62,794 bases of DNA from an uncultured Eisenbergiella sp. (GTDB taxonomy: Bacteria; Bacillota; Clostridia; Lachnospirales; Lachnospiraceae). A program made the translations under genes and the position numbers. Below, in pieces: positions 51,088 to 60,551 of this stretch (its first letter is position 1; each line of letters begins with the position of its first letter). The notes beneath the pieces are model-generated. The model saw only the letters and a program-made list of their open reading frames with translations. It had not been told where the DNA came from and did no database searches. The DNA is taken from contig CAJUEL010000027.1 of the NCBI GenBank assembly GCA_910585455.1, positions 1 through 62,794 on the forward strand, written 5' to 3'.

Positions 51088-52476
51088 TTAAAACTCAAAC
51101 TTATCCGCAAAATAAGCGTCCAGATCCGCAATCGCCACCCGTTCCTGTTCCATGGAATCCCTGAAACGCACGGTTACACAGCCGTCCGTTTCGGAATCGA
51201 AATCATATGTAACGCAGAAGGGCGTGCCGATCTCATCCTGACGGCGATATCTTTTCCCGATGTTGCCTCTGTCGTCAAATTCACAGTTATACTTTTTGGA
51301 AAGCTGTGTGAATATCTTCTCCGCACCTTCGTTTAATTTCTTCGAAAGCGGCAGGACACCGACCTTGATCGGCGCCAGAGCCGGGTGGAAATGCAGCACC
51401 GTGCGCATGTCGCCGCCCTCTAACTCCTCCTCGTCATAGGCGGCGCACAAAAATGCCAGCACCACACGATCCGCGCCCAGAGAGGGCTCGATCACGTAGG
51501 GGATATATTTCTGGTTCTTCGTATCATCAAAATAGGTCAGATCCTGGCCGGATACATTCGCATGCTGGGTCAGGTCGTAGTCCGTTCTGTCCGCAATGCC
51601 CCACAGCTCACCCCACCCGAAGGGGAACAAAAATTCAATGTCGGTGGTCGCCTTGGAATAGAAGGAAAGCTCCTCCTTCTCATGATCCCTGACCCGCATT
51701 TCCTCATCCTTCATGCCGAGGGTTTTCAGCCAATTAATGCAGAAGCTCTTCCAATATGCAAACCATTCCAGATCGGTATCGGGCTCACAGAAAAACTCCA
51801 GCTCCATCTGCTCAAATTCCCTGGTGCGGAAGGTGAAGTTGCCCGGTGTGATCTCGTTACGGAAGGATTTCCCGATCTGACCGATGCCGAAGGGAATCTT
51901 CTTCCGGGAGGTTCTCTGTACGTTTTTAAAGTTGACAAAAATGCCCTGCGCGGTCTCGGGGCGCAAATACACCGTATTTTTCGCATCCTCCGTCACGCCC
52001 TGGAAGGTCTTGAACATGAGGTTGAACTGCCGGATGTCCGTGAAATTGTGCTTGCCGCAGCTCGGACAGGGAATCTGATTGTCTGTAATGAACTGCATCA
52101 TCTTCTCCTGGCTCCAGCCATCCACGGAACCGCCCAGATCGATTTTGTTCTCTTCCGCATAGTCCTCAATGATCTTGTCCGCCCGGAAGCGCTCATGGCA
52201 CTCCTTACAGTCCATCAGCGGATCGGAGAAGCCGCCCAGATGCCCGGATGCCACCCAGGTCTGGGGATTCATCAAAATGGCGCAGTCCACACCCACATTA
52301 TAAGGATTTTCCTGCACGAACTTCCGCCACCAGGCGCGTTTGACATTATTCTTAAGCTCTACGCCCAGATTGCCGTAATCCCAGGTATTGGCAAGACCGC
52401 CGTAAATTTCGGAGCCGGGATATACAAAGCCCCGCGCCTTTGCCAGTGAAACAATTTTTTCCATCGTCTTTTCCAT
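51088..52476 (-). CDS. glyQS: Glycyl-tRNA synthetase (single-chain, class II)
   Basis: 462 residues from ATG 52476 (AAAGGAGGAGAT upstream). N terminus SLAKARGFVYPGSEIYGGLA, a zinc-type Cys region (DCKECHERF and CPSCGKHNF), motif 2 FRNEITPGNFTFRTREFEQ and motif 3 EPSLGADRVVLAFLCA, then the anticodon-binding domain. It is the homodimeric type found in Archaea, eukaryotes and many Firmicutes. It is co-transcribed after a lipoprotein gene (16-bp gap). No T-box leader could be found upstream, which is unusual for Gram-positive aminoacyl-tRNA synthetases. Confidence 0.97.
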   Translation of the reverse strand: MEKTMEKIVSLAKARGFVYPGSEIYGGLANTWDYGNLGVELKNNVKRAWWRKFVQENPYNVGVDCAILMNPQTWVASGHLGGFSDPLMDCKECHERFRADKIIEDYAEENKIDLGGSVDGWSQEKMMQFITDNQIPCPSCGKHNFTDIRQFNLMFKTFQGVTEDAKNTVYLRPETAQGIFVNFKNVQRTSRKKIPFGIGQIGKSFRNEITPGNFTFRTREFEQMELEFFCEPDTDLEWFAYWKSFCINWLKTLGMKDEEMRVRDHEKEELSFYSKATTDIEFLFPFGWGELWGIADRTDYDLTQHANVSGQDLTYFDDTKNQKYIPYVIEPSLGADRVVLAFLCAAYDEEELEGGDMRTVLHFHPALAPIKVGVLPLSKKLNEGAEKIFTQLSKKYNCEFDDRGNIGKRYRRQDEIGTPFCVTYDFDSETDGCVTVRFRDSMEQERVAIADLDAYFADKFEF

Positions 52477-52492
52477 TTTGTCATCTCCTCCT

Positions 52493-53086
52493 TTAATCAA
52501 ATATCAGATAGGTCAGCGCGTCGCTGTCTCCCACCAGTACCGTCTTCGCATCCCCTGTGGGCAGCACATCCTGCGACGCGTACAGCACCCGGCTCCAGAC
52601 CCGCACATCCACCGCCTCCCGCACGATCGCGATGTGCTTCTCTCCCATCCCCAGGATTTCCTCCTTGCCGATGGTCGTCTCGTTATCCTCCATGGAAACC
52701 AGCGTGACATTCAGATCATAGCCCGCGTTATGCGCCTCCTTCACCGTTCCCAGAAATAACGCCGACTGGTTAAAGCCCGCATACGCCGCTGCGTCCGGGT
52801 AGTTCATCTTCACCCGCATCATACCGCCTTCGTTTGTGATCTCCTCCACGCCTACGCCGTTTTCTTTCCCTGCATTATAGGAATCACAGGATGTCTGTAT
52901 CATTGCCTGCAGCCTGCTCACATCATAATAGTCCTCTGTAAATTCCTCCACAATGGTATGTACCACGCTGCCGTCCTTCTTCAATTCGATCGTCGTTTCC
53001 GTCACCGCCAAATCGCCGCTTCCGCATCCTGCCAGCCCGATTGCAAGCCCTGCGGCCGCCAGCACCGGCACAATTTTATTTCGCAT
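52493..53086 (-). CDS. Conserved lipoprotein of unknown function
   Basis: 197 residues from ATG 53086. Lipoprotein signal MRNKIVPVLAAAGLAIGLAG-C with the lipidated Cys at residue 21. The mature part is about 175 residues, with ELKKDGSVVHTIVEEFTEDY early and alternating strands and helices. No catalytic motif. It shares an operon with glyQS, likely without functional link. Two leader hairpins lie upstream (53115-53147 and 53161-53176). Confidence 0.75.
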   Translation of the reverse strand: MRNKIVPVLAAAGLAIGLAGCGSGDLAVTETTIELKKDGSVVHTIVEEFTEDYYDVSRLQAMIQTSCDSYNAGKENGVGVEEITNEGGMMRVKMNYPDAAAYAGFNQSALFLGTVKEAHNAGYDLNVTLVSMEDNETTIGKEEILGMGEKHIAIVREAVDVRVWSRVLYASQDVLPTGDAKTVLVGDSDALTYLIFD

Positions 53087-53114
53087 GCCATTCGCTCCCC
53101 CAGTTGTATCAAGT

Positions 53115-53147
53115 ATAGGAAACGACAAGCTTTTTGTCATTTCCTAT
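53115..53147 (-). promoter_or_regulatory. Leader hairpin of the lipoprotein-glyQS transcript
   Basis: Arms ATAGGAAACGACAA and TTGTCATTTCCTAT pair fully in the RNA with one G-U. A second hairpin, AGGCGC-TCAT-GCGCCT, lies at 53161-53176. Together they may be the recO terminator or an attenuator. Confidence 0.5.
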
Positions 53148-53227
53148 CGTATCAATGTTGCAGGCGCTCATGCGCCTGTCGCTAACGTTTCCATTATAGC
53201 GGACATTCCCCGCTTTTTCAACCCAAA

Positions 53228-53872
53228 TTATAAACTTTGCAAAACCTCCAGGGAATGGAACTTTCCCGGCAGACAGTCCCGGCGGTATTTGCCCGCGGTT
53301 CTCTCCAGCTCCAAAAGCACTTCCTCCTTCACCGCAAAGGTGTAGAGCTTCTCCACCGGCGTGCCCGCAATAAATTCCAGGGCATACAGCGTAGAGGGGT
53401 CCAGCTTTTCTGCAGGCATGCCGGGAAATTCCCCGTTTAATACGACCAGCCGGATTTCAAAAATACAGCGCACAAGCCGCTTCGGTATCGTGCCATGGGT
53501 AAGCGCGCGCAGGGACTGATACAAAAGCTTTAAGATTTCCCTCTCGTCATTATTTTCCCGGGTACAATAATCGCACAGCTCCAGAAAATACATGCCATAG
53601 CAGGCGCCCTCCAGATCGCCGCGCAGCTCTTCAAAATAATTGGAAATGGAGGCTTCACAAACCGTATATGAGCTCCTTCCCTCATAGACCTGAAAAATGC
53701 CGAAGGCAAAGGGGCTGGTGGGCGCCATAAATCTGCTGTTCGTGCGCCTTGCTCCTCTGGCGAAGGCGGCGATTTTTCCCCTCTCCTTTGTCAAAAGCAC
53801 CACCCGTCTGTCATATTCTCCCATCGGCTCTGCCTTGATCACGATCCCTGTCACTTCCACACGGTCCTGCAT
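53228..53872 (-). CDS. recO: DNA repair protein RecO
   Basis: 214 residues from ATG 53872 (AAAGGA upstream). N-terminal OB fold: DRVEVTGIVIKAEPMGEYDR and VVLLTKERGKIAAFARGARR, the RecO signature. The helical C-terminal part is shorter than usual (family about 240-250) and lacks the zinc-binding Cys set of Deinococcus RecO. RecO loads RecA on SSB-coated single strands in the RecF pathway. It overlaps the end of the yqzL-like gene by 62 bp, in the conserved order era-yqzL-recO. Confidence 0.93.
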   Translation of the reverse strand: MQDRVEVTGIVIKAEPMGEYDRRVVLLTKERGKIAAFARGARRTNSRFMAPTSPFAFGIFQVYEGRSSYTVCEASISNYFEELRGDLEGACYGMYFLELCDYCTRENNDEREILKLLYQSLRALTHGTIPKRLVRCIFEIRLVVLNGEFPGMPAEKLDPSTLYALEFIAGTPVEKLYTFAVKEEVLLELERTAGKYRRDCLPGKFHSLEVLQSL

Positions 53873-54056
53873 GTTCCACATCCTTTTGGGCGCTGCCGCC
53901 CATATTTTCCCGGAATGAACCCGTAAAGGAAGCGCTCTCCCGATAAGAGGCGCTTCCCGATCCAGATTCCGTTTCCTTTGTATTTGCCCGGTAGTGCAGA
54001 TAATCCTCCACGCTTCCGGTATTCATAAACTGCTTCCAGTAATTTATCTCTTTCAT
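53811..54056 (-). CDS. yqzL: YqzL-like small protein between era and recO
   Basis: 81 residues from ATG 54056, with GGAGG six bases upstream. The N terminus KEINYWKQFMNTGSVEDYLH matches the short YqzL pattern (a W-x-x-F-x-x-T-G-x-x-x-x-Y core) that lies between era and recO in Firmicutes. The C-terminal half is Ser/Gly/Arg-rich, runs 62 bp into recO, and is longer than YqzL itself. Function unknown. Confidence 0.65.
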   Translation of the reverse strand: MKEINYWKQFMNTGSVEDYLHYRANTKETESGSGSASYRESASFTGSFRENMGGSAQKDVEHAGPCGSDRDRDQGRADGRI

Positions 54057-54113
54057 CCTCTGCCTCCCCGTAGCTTTATCTTGCACGCTTAGGGTTGGCT
54101 TTTTGACAAATTT

Positions 54114-55019
54114 CTATTCGTTTTCGGCAGGATTATAGCCAAAGTTTTTCAGCAGGAAATCGCTGTCCCGCCAGTCCTTTTTCACCTTGACCCAGAGCTT
54201 TAAATTCACCTGACATTCCAGCATGTTTTCGATGTCGCGGCGTGCCTGGGTGCCGATCTTTTTCAGCATCGCCCCCTGCCTGCCGATGACGATGCCCTTG
54301 TGGGAATCCTTTTCACAGATGATCGTCGCATCGATTTCCACAAGCCTTTCGCCAAAGTGCATCCGCTCGATCGCCACCGCGATGCCGTGGGGAATTTCCT
54401 CCTCCAGACACCGCAGCGCCTTTTCCCGGATCATCTCCGCCACGATCTGACGCTGGGGCTGATCGGTCACGGTGTCCTCATCATAAAAGGGCTCGCCGTA
54501 GGGCAGATATTTGAAAATGCATTGCAGCAGCGTATCCGTATTGTTGGAACGCAGCGCGGATACGGGAACTACCTCGGCAAAATCCATCTCCCTGCGGTAT
54601 GCGTCGATCGCCTCCATCACCGCCGCCTTTTTCACCGTATCGATCTTGTTGATGACCAGGATCACCGGGGCCTGGCAGCGTTTGAGCTGTTCCAGAATAT
54701 GCCGTTCCCCCGCGCCGATGAAGGTGGTCGGCTCCACCAGCCAGAGCACCACATCCACATCCCGGATCGTGCTTTCCGCCGCCTTTACCATGTAATCCCC
54801 CAGCTTGTTTTTCGCCTTGTGGATGCCGGGCGTATCCAGGAAAACGATCTGTCCTGTCTCCGATGTGTATACGGTCTGGATCCGGTTCCGGGTCGTCTGC
54901 GGCTTATTCGATGTGATCGCGATCTTCTGACCGATCAGATGATTCATCAGGGTGGACTTTCCCACGTTCGGTCTGCCCACCAGCGTTGCAAATCCTGCTT
55001 TAAACTGTTTATTCTCCAT
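54114..55019 (-). CDS. era: GTPase Era
   Basis: 301 residues from ATG 55019. G1 is GRPNVGKSTLMNHLIGQ, the switch region ITSNKPQTTRNRI, G3 FLDTPGIHKAKNKLG, G4 VINKIDTV and G5 VSALRS. A C-terminal KH domain carries GIVIGRQGAMLKKIGTQAR. Era binds 16S rRNA in small-subunit assembly. The start lies inside the end of the DUF4349 gene (11-bp overlap), so the ribosome site is weak and coupling is likely. Followed by yqzL and recO. Confidence 0.97.
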   Translation of the reverse strand: MENKQFKAGFATLVGRPNVGKSTLMNHLIGQKIAITSNKPQTTRNRIQTVYTSETGQIVFLDTPGIHKAKNKLGDYMVKAAESTIRDVDVVLWLVEPTTFIGAGERHILEQLKRCQAPVILVINKIDTVKKAAVMEAIDAYRREMDFAEVVPVSALRSNNTDTLLQCIFKYLPYGEPFYDEDTVTDQPQRQIVAEMIREKALRCLEEEIPHGIAVAIERMHFGERLVEIDATIICEKDSHKGIVIGRQGAMLKKIGTQARRDIENMLECQVNLKLWVKVKKDWRDSDFLLKNFGYNPAENE

Positions 55020-56166
55020 CCTTATGTTCGCTTTCCTGTGTATTTTCCGATGTATTCCGGCCTTCTGTCCCCGCCGCATGCTCCTGCTGCGGCTCCCGTC
55101 CGGGCATCCCTGCATGGGACCGTTCTGCGCCGGGATATCCTGTTTTGCGCTGCCCCGCCGGAACGCGCATGCCATAGCGGTTGTACTGTCCGGGATTTTG
55201 CAGCATTTTTTCCCGGTTTTTCTTCGCCCGCTTATCCGCCGCCCTGATGATGACGAACAGGATCAGCGCAAAAATGCCGAGGATGACCGCCATTGTCACG
55301 ATGACGGGCAGCGCGATCACAAATTCGATACAGAAGTCTGTGATGCCGTCCCCCACCCTGTGGAGATTGCGCACAAAGCCGGTCTGAATGCGTTCCCATG
55401 CGCTCTGCTGTACGACGGGCTCATACTGCTCCACCTCTTCTACGCTTAAGTATAACGTGCTGTAATTGATTTTGTTGTCGAAGGTGCGCAGCTGGGACTC
55501 CATGCTCTCCAGCCGGTAGCGCACATCCGTCAGCTGCCCGTTGATGGCGATGATGTCCTCAATGGATTCCGCCTTTTCCAGCATGGAAAGCAGGCTTTCC
55601 TGTTCCGCCAGAAGCGCCTTTTTATGGCTTTCCAGATCCACATACTGTAGCGTCACATCCTCCACCGACTCGTTTTTACGGATCACATTGGACTGCTCCG
55701 CAAGCTCTGTAATGAATTGGTCCAGCTTTCCTGCGGGAATGCGCGCCGTGATATCCGCATTGCGGGAGCGGTAATTGGAGGTGTAGCTGCCGTTATAGAT
55801 GCTGCTCGACTCCACATAGCCGCCCAGCTCCTCCACCCGCTTCTCCACATTTCTGATCAGCAGGTCGAATTCCCGTGTCTCCACGTTCATGTCCACATTC
55901 TTGATCAGCTTCCTGTTTTGGTCTTTGACGGTTTCGGCGGAGGGCTCTTCGGCGTATTCCTCTTCCATATCATATTGCGCCGCCGTGTCCACGGCGGCAC
56001 TCTCGTAGATGCCGCCGTCCCAGGTACCGCCCGCCGCCATGGGGGCTTCCGCCGCCGCTTCATATTTTGTGGCGCCGTTTGCCGAACCGCAGCCTGCGAT
56101 CGCGGTTGCCAAAACCGCCAGCATGCTGCCCATGCAGATCCATGTTCCATATTTTCTTTTTTTCAT
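55009..56166 (-). CDS. DUF4349 membrane-anchored lipoprotein
   Basis: 385 residues from ATG 56166. Lipoprotein signal with MLAVLATAIAG-C. The DUF4349 core (LIKNVDMNVETREFDLLIRN, ELGGYVESSSIYN) is followed by a coiled coil (about 210-260), a membrane span (VIVTMAVILGIFALILFVII) and a Gly/Pro/Arg-rich cytosolic tail. Both a lipid anchor and a C-terminal span suggest a looped envelope protein. Function unknown. It overlaps era by 11 bp. Confidence 0.85.
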   Translation of the reverse strand: MKKRKYGTWICMGSMLAVLATAIAGCGSANGATKYEAAAEAPMAAGGTWDGGIYESAAVDTAAQYDMEEEYAEEPSAETVKDQNRKLIKNVDMNVETREFDLLIRNVEKRVEELGGYVESSSIYNGSYTSNYRSRNADITARIPAGKLDQFITELAEQSNVIRKNESVEDVTLQYVDLESHKKALLAEQESLLSMLEKAESIEDIIAINGQLTDVRYRLESMESQLRTFDNKINYSTLYLSVEEVEQYEPVVQQSAWERIQTGFVRNLHRVGDGITDFCIEFVIALPVIVTMAVILGIFALILFVIIRAADKRAKKNREKMLQNPGQYNRYGMRVPAGQRKTGYPGAERSHAGMPGREPQQEHAAGTEGRNTSENTQESEHKDGE

Positions 56167-56189
56167 AGCGTTTTCCTCCCTTTTGTTGT

Positions 56190-59111
56190 TTACGATAACT
56201 GCTCCAAAGTCAGGAAATTCGCCTTCTCTTCCTCGATTTTTTCCGCATTGCCCACCACGCAGAGGCATTCGTCCGCCAGAAACGCCCGGATATGCCCCGC
56301 CAGCGCCCGGATATCCTGCGCTGTTGCATCCAGCACCTGATCCCGCTCCTTTTGCAAATCCTCCTCCGTCTGGTTGGTCAGATACAGGCTCATGGCGCGC
56401 AGGCCCTTCGCCGACGGATTCATGGGGATATCCATATCGCTGATTGTCCCGATGACCGCCTGGGTCATGGCGCGTTCATCCCCCGCAAACCTCTCCACAA
56501 AATCCGGCGCGCTCTCAAAGACATCGATGGTCTTTCCCAGATTGGGATCCCGGTAGGATACGAAAAAGGAATCCCCGCTCTTGCCGAAATTGCACATGCA
56601 GCCGTAAGCGCCGCCCTTCACCCGGACGTTGTTCCACAGATAGTCGTTGTTCATCAGACCCCGCAGAATCCGAAGCGCTCCCGTGTAGGCAAAGCCGTCG
56701 TTTATGAAATTGCCCGCCCGGCACACATACTGCACCTGGGATGCGGACAAAAAGCCCTCGTTTTTCTTACTGACCGTCACCTCATAGGGCTTTCCCTGCA
56801 CCGGTGTTGTATACAGCCTGCCCTTGATCTCTTCTACCCCTTTGACAAAGCTTTCATACTGCGCTTCTTCCTGCGCCACGAAATCCAGAATCAGATTTTC
56901 CGGGCGGAAAATCGCCCTGCACAGCGCATCCAGCTTTCCAGGAAAGGTCTTCTTCTCTTCCTCCCAGTTTTCACTGATCCGCTCTGTCAGTCGGTAGAAA
57001 TCCATCCCGTTTATCACCTCCTGCAGCGCCGCCGTTTTGGACACATAGGACAACGCTCTCCCGCTGGCAACCGTATGTCCGGCGGAAATCATGGCGGACT
57101 GCATTCTGGATCTTAATTCCGCAAGCACCTCCCAGAGCCGCTTCGTGTCAGAAAAATCGGAGGTCAGAAGCATTTCTTCCGTCAGCCGCAGCGCATCCGC
57201 GAGCCTGTCATGAAATGCCTTTCCCTTGATCTCAAAGGTCACCCGCTGGCTGGACAGGTTTTGGGCGTCCGTATAGATGTTCGTGACGGGCGAAAGACCG
57301 CCGGTCAACAGATCCACCTCCGTAAACAGCTCCTGAAAGCTGTAGTGGGCAGTATCCACCAGCCCGATCAGCGCCTTTAAAATGCCCAGATAGGGAAACA
57401 GCTCTGCGGGCGCCTGCCTGCAATCAAACAATAGTCTGAAATAGCTGATGCCGTTTGTGGGGATTTTATGATACAGCACCGTGGTATCCGCAAGCCTTCG
57501 CTCCTCTAAAATGACCGGCTCCACCTTCCTGCGGATGTCGCTGCGGGAAAGCAGCGGGATCTTTGCCAGATCCTCCGGCCTGTCAGGCTCCTCCTGAAAT
57601 GCTTCCAGATCCCTGGTCCGTGCAACGATAGCTGCAATTTCCTCTTCAGACAGCGAAGCCTTGTAAGCGGCAAGCCGCTCTGCCAGCGCTTCCTCCTTCT
57701 TCGCGTTCAGCCCCTGCACCGGCGCCAGCACCACCACGCTTTGATGGGGATTTTGTAAAAGCTTTTTCTCAATCAGCTCTTCAAAATACCTGCCCTCCGC
57801 CTTCTTTCGCAGCGTCCGGTAGGTCTCTCCCGCTTCGATGTGGATAAAGGGCGCTTTTTCGTCGTGGAGCCAGCTGTCCATGACCTGTAACCCGTACATC
57901 AGCCCCGCCGGGTAGGAACCGAAATCCGCCTCCCGGTATTTAAACTCGTAATAGTTGATGCCCGCAAGCAGCGTCTTTTTGTCCAATCCGTCCCGGCACA
58001 GCCCTGTGAGCGTCTCCCGGATGATGCGCAGAAATTCCTCCTTTTTGTCCTCATCGGTATTTTTTGCTACGATGGAAAAATAAGGATATCTGACGCCGTT
58101 GTCATAATCGCTGTATACATCCTCTCCGATTCCGGCATCCAACAGCGCCTGCTTCAAGGGCGCGCCCTGGGCGGAGCATAGGGCGTAATCCAGAATCTGG
58201 AACGCCACATATTCCTCCCGGTCCAGCACATCTCCCGCCGCTATGTTGCAGCTTAAATAGGTGCTCCCCTGCGTCGGCTCATCCTTCGTGACGGAATACT
58301 CCCGGCGAAGCTCCACAGGCCTTTGGAAGGGCTTTGGCTCTCCCACCTGCGCCGCTACGTCTATTTTGTCAAAGTGCGACAGATAATGCTCATCCATCCA
58401 TATGAGCCGTTCTGCCATGTCCATATTGCCGTACAGGTAGATATAGCTGTTCGCCGGATGGTAGTATTTTCTGTGAAAATCCAGGAATTCCTCATAGCCA
58501 AGCTCCGGAATCACATCGGGATCTCCGCCGGATTCATAGGCATACGCCGTATCCGGATACAAAGATGTAGTGATTTCCCGCTCCAGCACATCATCAGGGG
58601 AAGAGAAGGCTCCTTTCATTTCATTATATACAACGCCGTTTATGGTCAGTTCGTCGCAGGCATCCTGCAATTCGTAGTGCCAGCCCTCCTGCTCAAAAAT
58701 TCTGGGTTCCCGGTAAATGGCGGGATAAAATACGGCGTCCAGATACACATGCATCAGATTGGCAAAATCCTTATCGTTGCAGCTCGCCACCGGATACAGC
58801 GTCTTGTCCGGATAGGTCATCGCGTTTAAGAAGGTATTCAAAGAACCCTTTACCAGCTCGATAAAAGGATCCTTCACCGGAAATTCCTTCGAGCCCTCCA
58901 GCACGGAATGCTCCAGAATGTGCGCCACCCCTGTGGAATTGGCCGGCGGGGTCTTAAATCCGATATAAAACACCTTGTTTTCTTCCTCATTCGACAAAAG
59001 AGCCACGCGCGCGCCGCTTTTTTTATGGCGCAGCAGGTAGCTCATGGAACGCAGATCCTTGATTTCCTTTTTCTCCACGACCTCATAGGCCGCCACATCT
59101 TCCACTCTCAT
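56190..59111 (-). CDS. M16C metallopeptidase (presequence protease-like)
   Basis: 973 residues from ATG 59111 (AGGAGAG upstream). The inverted zinc motif HxxEH is in STGVAHILEHSVLEGSKEF (about residue 65), with the distal Glu in the following NAMTYPDKTLYPV region domain. Four repeated M16 half-domains and an M16C-associated linker give the size typical of mitochondrial PreP and its bacterial homologues. It degrades unstructured peptides in a closed chamber. No signal peptide, so cytosolic peptide clearance is likely. It lies upstream of the DUF4349 gene by 23 bp. Confidence 0.93.
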   Translation of the reverse strand: MRVEDVAAYEVVEKKEIKDLRSMSYLLRHKKSGARVALLSNEEENKVFYIGFKTPPANSTGVAHILEHSVLEGSKEFPVKDPFIELVKGSLNTFLNAMTYPDKTLYPVASCNDKDFANLMHVYLDAVFYPAIYREPRIFEQEGWHYELQDACDELTINGVVYNEMKGAFSSPDDVLEREITTSLYPDTAYAYESGGDPDVIPELGYEEFLDFHRKYYHPANSYIYLYGNMDMAERLIWMDEHYLSHFDKIDVAAQVGEPKPFQRPVELRREYSVTKDEPTQGSTYLSCNIAAGDVLDREEYVAFQILDYALCSAQGAPLKQALLDAGIGEDVYSDYDNGVRYPYFSIVAKNTDEDKKEEFLRIIRETLTGLCRDGLDKKTLLAGINYYEFKYREADFGSYPAGLMYGLQVMDSWLHDEKAPFIHIEAGETYRTLRKKAEGRYFEELIEKKLLQNPHQSVVVLAPVQGLNAKKEEALAERLAAYKASLSEEEIAAIVARTRDLEAFQEEPDRPEDLAKIPLLSRSDIRRKVEPVILEERRLADTTVLYHKIPTNGISYFRLLFDCRQAPAELFPYLGILKALIGLVDTAHYSFQELFTEVDLLTGGLSPVTNIYTDAQNLSSQRVTFEIKGKAFHDRLADALRLTEEMLLTSDFSDTKRLWEVLAELRSRMQSAMISAGHTVASGRALSYVSKTAALQEVINGMDFYRLTERISENWEEEKKTFPGKLDALCRAIFRPENLILDFVAQEEAQYESFVKGVEEIKGRLYTTPVQGKPYEVTVSKKNEGFLSASQVQYVCRAGNFINDGFAYTGALRILRGLMNNDYLWNNVRVKGGAYGCMCNFGKSGDSFFVSYRDPNLGKTIDVFESAPDFVERFAGDERAMTQAVIGTISDMDIPMNPSAKGLRAMSLYLTNQTEEDLQKERDQVLDATAQDIRALAGHIRAFLADECLCVVGNAEKIEEEKANFLTLEQLS

Positions 59112-59200
59112 CTTCTCTCTCCTCTCGTCCTGCACAACTTTTTAACCGCTCTTCTGCCGTCTTTTCAGCTTACTGTTCACCCTGTGACCAGCCGCACCTT

Positions 59201-59611
59201 TCAGACCGCAAATGTCATCAGCGCCAGCTTGGACAGCTTCAATTCCTCCACCACAACCGTATCCATCTGCGCATGCAGCGCCGTATTTTTCACAATTTCC
59301 TCTATCGTATATTCCCGGCTCTCATAATGTCCGCTTTTATGCTTCTTATCCGGAGCCTGCCACACGCTCATTTTGAACTTCGCCTTCAGCTCCTTTAGGG
59401 TCTCATAGGCAAAATCCTGTTCCGTCATGAAAAAAATGTGGTTTTCCATCGTGGTATCGGGCGCCACTTCCTTCAACAGATAGTGTTTGATCACTGCCTT
59501 CCATTTAAAAGGAATGCTCTCATTTTCCAGCATTTCCCCGTAGGTCCACCGGGCGCCGATATAAAATGTGCCAAAGCTCTGCACCACATATTTAAAATCA
59601 TTCTCCGCCAT
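59201..59611 (-). CDS. Hypothetical cytosolic protein
   Basis: 136 residues. VQSFGTFYIGARWTYGEMLE and MENHIFFMTEQDFAYETLKE suggest an alpha/beta fold; KKHKSGHYESREYTIEEIV is a basic-charged segment. No membrane or metal motif. Family not recognised with confidence. It precedes the M16C gene on the same strand with a 90-bp gap. Confidence 0.65.
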   Translation of the reverse strand: MAENDFKYVVQSFGTFYIGARWTYGEMLENESIPFKWKAVIKHYLLKEVAPDTTMENHIFFMTEQDFAYETLKELKAKFKMSVWQAPDKKHKSGHYESREYTIEEIVKNTALHAQMDTVVVEELKLSKLALMTFAV

Positions 59612-59728
59612 TTGCCTCGCCTTTCATCCTGCCGTCAAACCGGCGCGCGCCATTTTCCGGCGCAGCGCATAAAACCGTTTGCTCCATGCCGGCACGCTCA
59701 TACAGTCGTTACCGGTCATGAGCATCCT

Positions 59729-60484
59729 TTATGCCATATAGCCCTGTGTGTCCAGATAATCGATCTTGTCCGCCGTGATGCGCACCGCCTCCGCGATCTT
59801 TGCGATGCTCATGCCCGTTTCGTCGGAAAGCTCCCGCATCGTCACCTTCCGCCCGAGCTCCTGGGCCAGCGATTGTGCCCGCTCCAGCACATCGTTCGCC
59901 GTCGCCGCCAGCTTTTCTCCTATCTTTTTCTCCTGCACATTCCCGTCGATGCTGTTTTCCATGGCTTCCATAATCATGCTGGCGATGCTGCCCTGCGCCT
60001 GCTCTGCATTTTCTGCGCTGCCCAGCATTTCCACCGCCATCGTCAGCGCCACATTGCCTTCGCCGATCAGGTCCTCCAAAAAAGCCCCCTGTCCCGCATA
60101 GAGCCTGGCAATCTCCGCCACCTGGGGCAGAAAAATCTCAATCAGCCGCCGCTTCGCATCCGGATCCCCCGCCATGGCGGAAAGCGTGACCGCCTCCTTC
60201 TCCCCGTCAGACAGCTCTGCATACGTCTGCAGCGATTCCAGATAGGAATCCAGATAATCCACCTCTTCCTTCGTCATATAGTCAAAGGGATCCGGCGGCT
60301 CCCCGATTCCGATCTTCTTCCCTTTTAAATATGCATACACCGCCTCCAGCTGCGCATCTCCCAGCTCCATGCCTGCATCAAAGAACGCTTCCTTCACCTG
60401 CTCTGTAGAAACCACATTCCCCTGCTCCTTCGCCAGAGCGCATATTCCCTCCAGCGCGCGGGAAAAAATCTCCTCCTGCTTCAT
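59729..60484 (-). CDS. Degenerate sigma-70-like protein lacking region 4
   Basis: 251 residues. Residues about 1-90 resemble the N-terminal and 1.2 region of RpoD-type sigma factors. Residues about 105-150 match region 2.1-2.2 (KRRLIEIFLPQVAEIARLYA then LEDLIGEGNVALTMAVEML). The aromatic promoter-melting segment 2.3-2.4 is replaced by an Ala/Glu-rich stretch. A region 3-like helix-turn-helix closes the protein (RAQSLAQELGRKVTMRELSD, ETGMSIAKIAEAV). Region 4, for the -35 element, is absent. It may bind core polymerase without opening promoters, as an anti-activator or a partial sigma (inference). Confidence 0.75.
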   Translation of the reverse strand: MKQEEIFSRALEGICALAKEQGNVVSTEQVKEAFFDAGMELGDAQLEAVYAYLKGKKIGIGEPPDPFDYMTKEEVDYLDSYLESLQTYAELSDGEKEAVTLSAMAGDPDAKRRLIEIFLPQVAEIARLYAGQGAFLEDLIGEGNVALTMAVEMLGSAENAEQAQGSIASMIMEAMENSIDGNVQEKKIGEKLAATANDVLERAQSLAQELGRKVTMRELSDETGMSIAKIAEAVRITADKIDYLDTQGYMA

Positions 60485-60551
60485 AAGAATCCCCTTCCGC
60501 CGCCTTCATCAGACAGCCAAATATCTCCTCTTCATCTCCTTCCTCCTGTCA

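Noticed and set aside
53087..53227. A T-box riboswitch for glyQS
   Set aside because: Neither the conserved AGGGTGGNACCGCG core nor a specifier stem is visible; only two plain hairpins are present.
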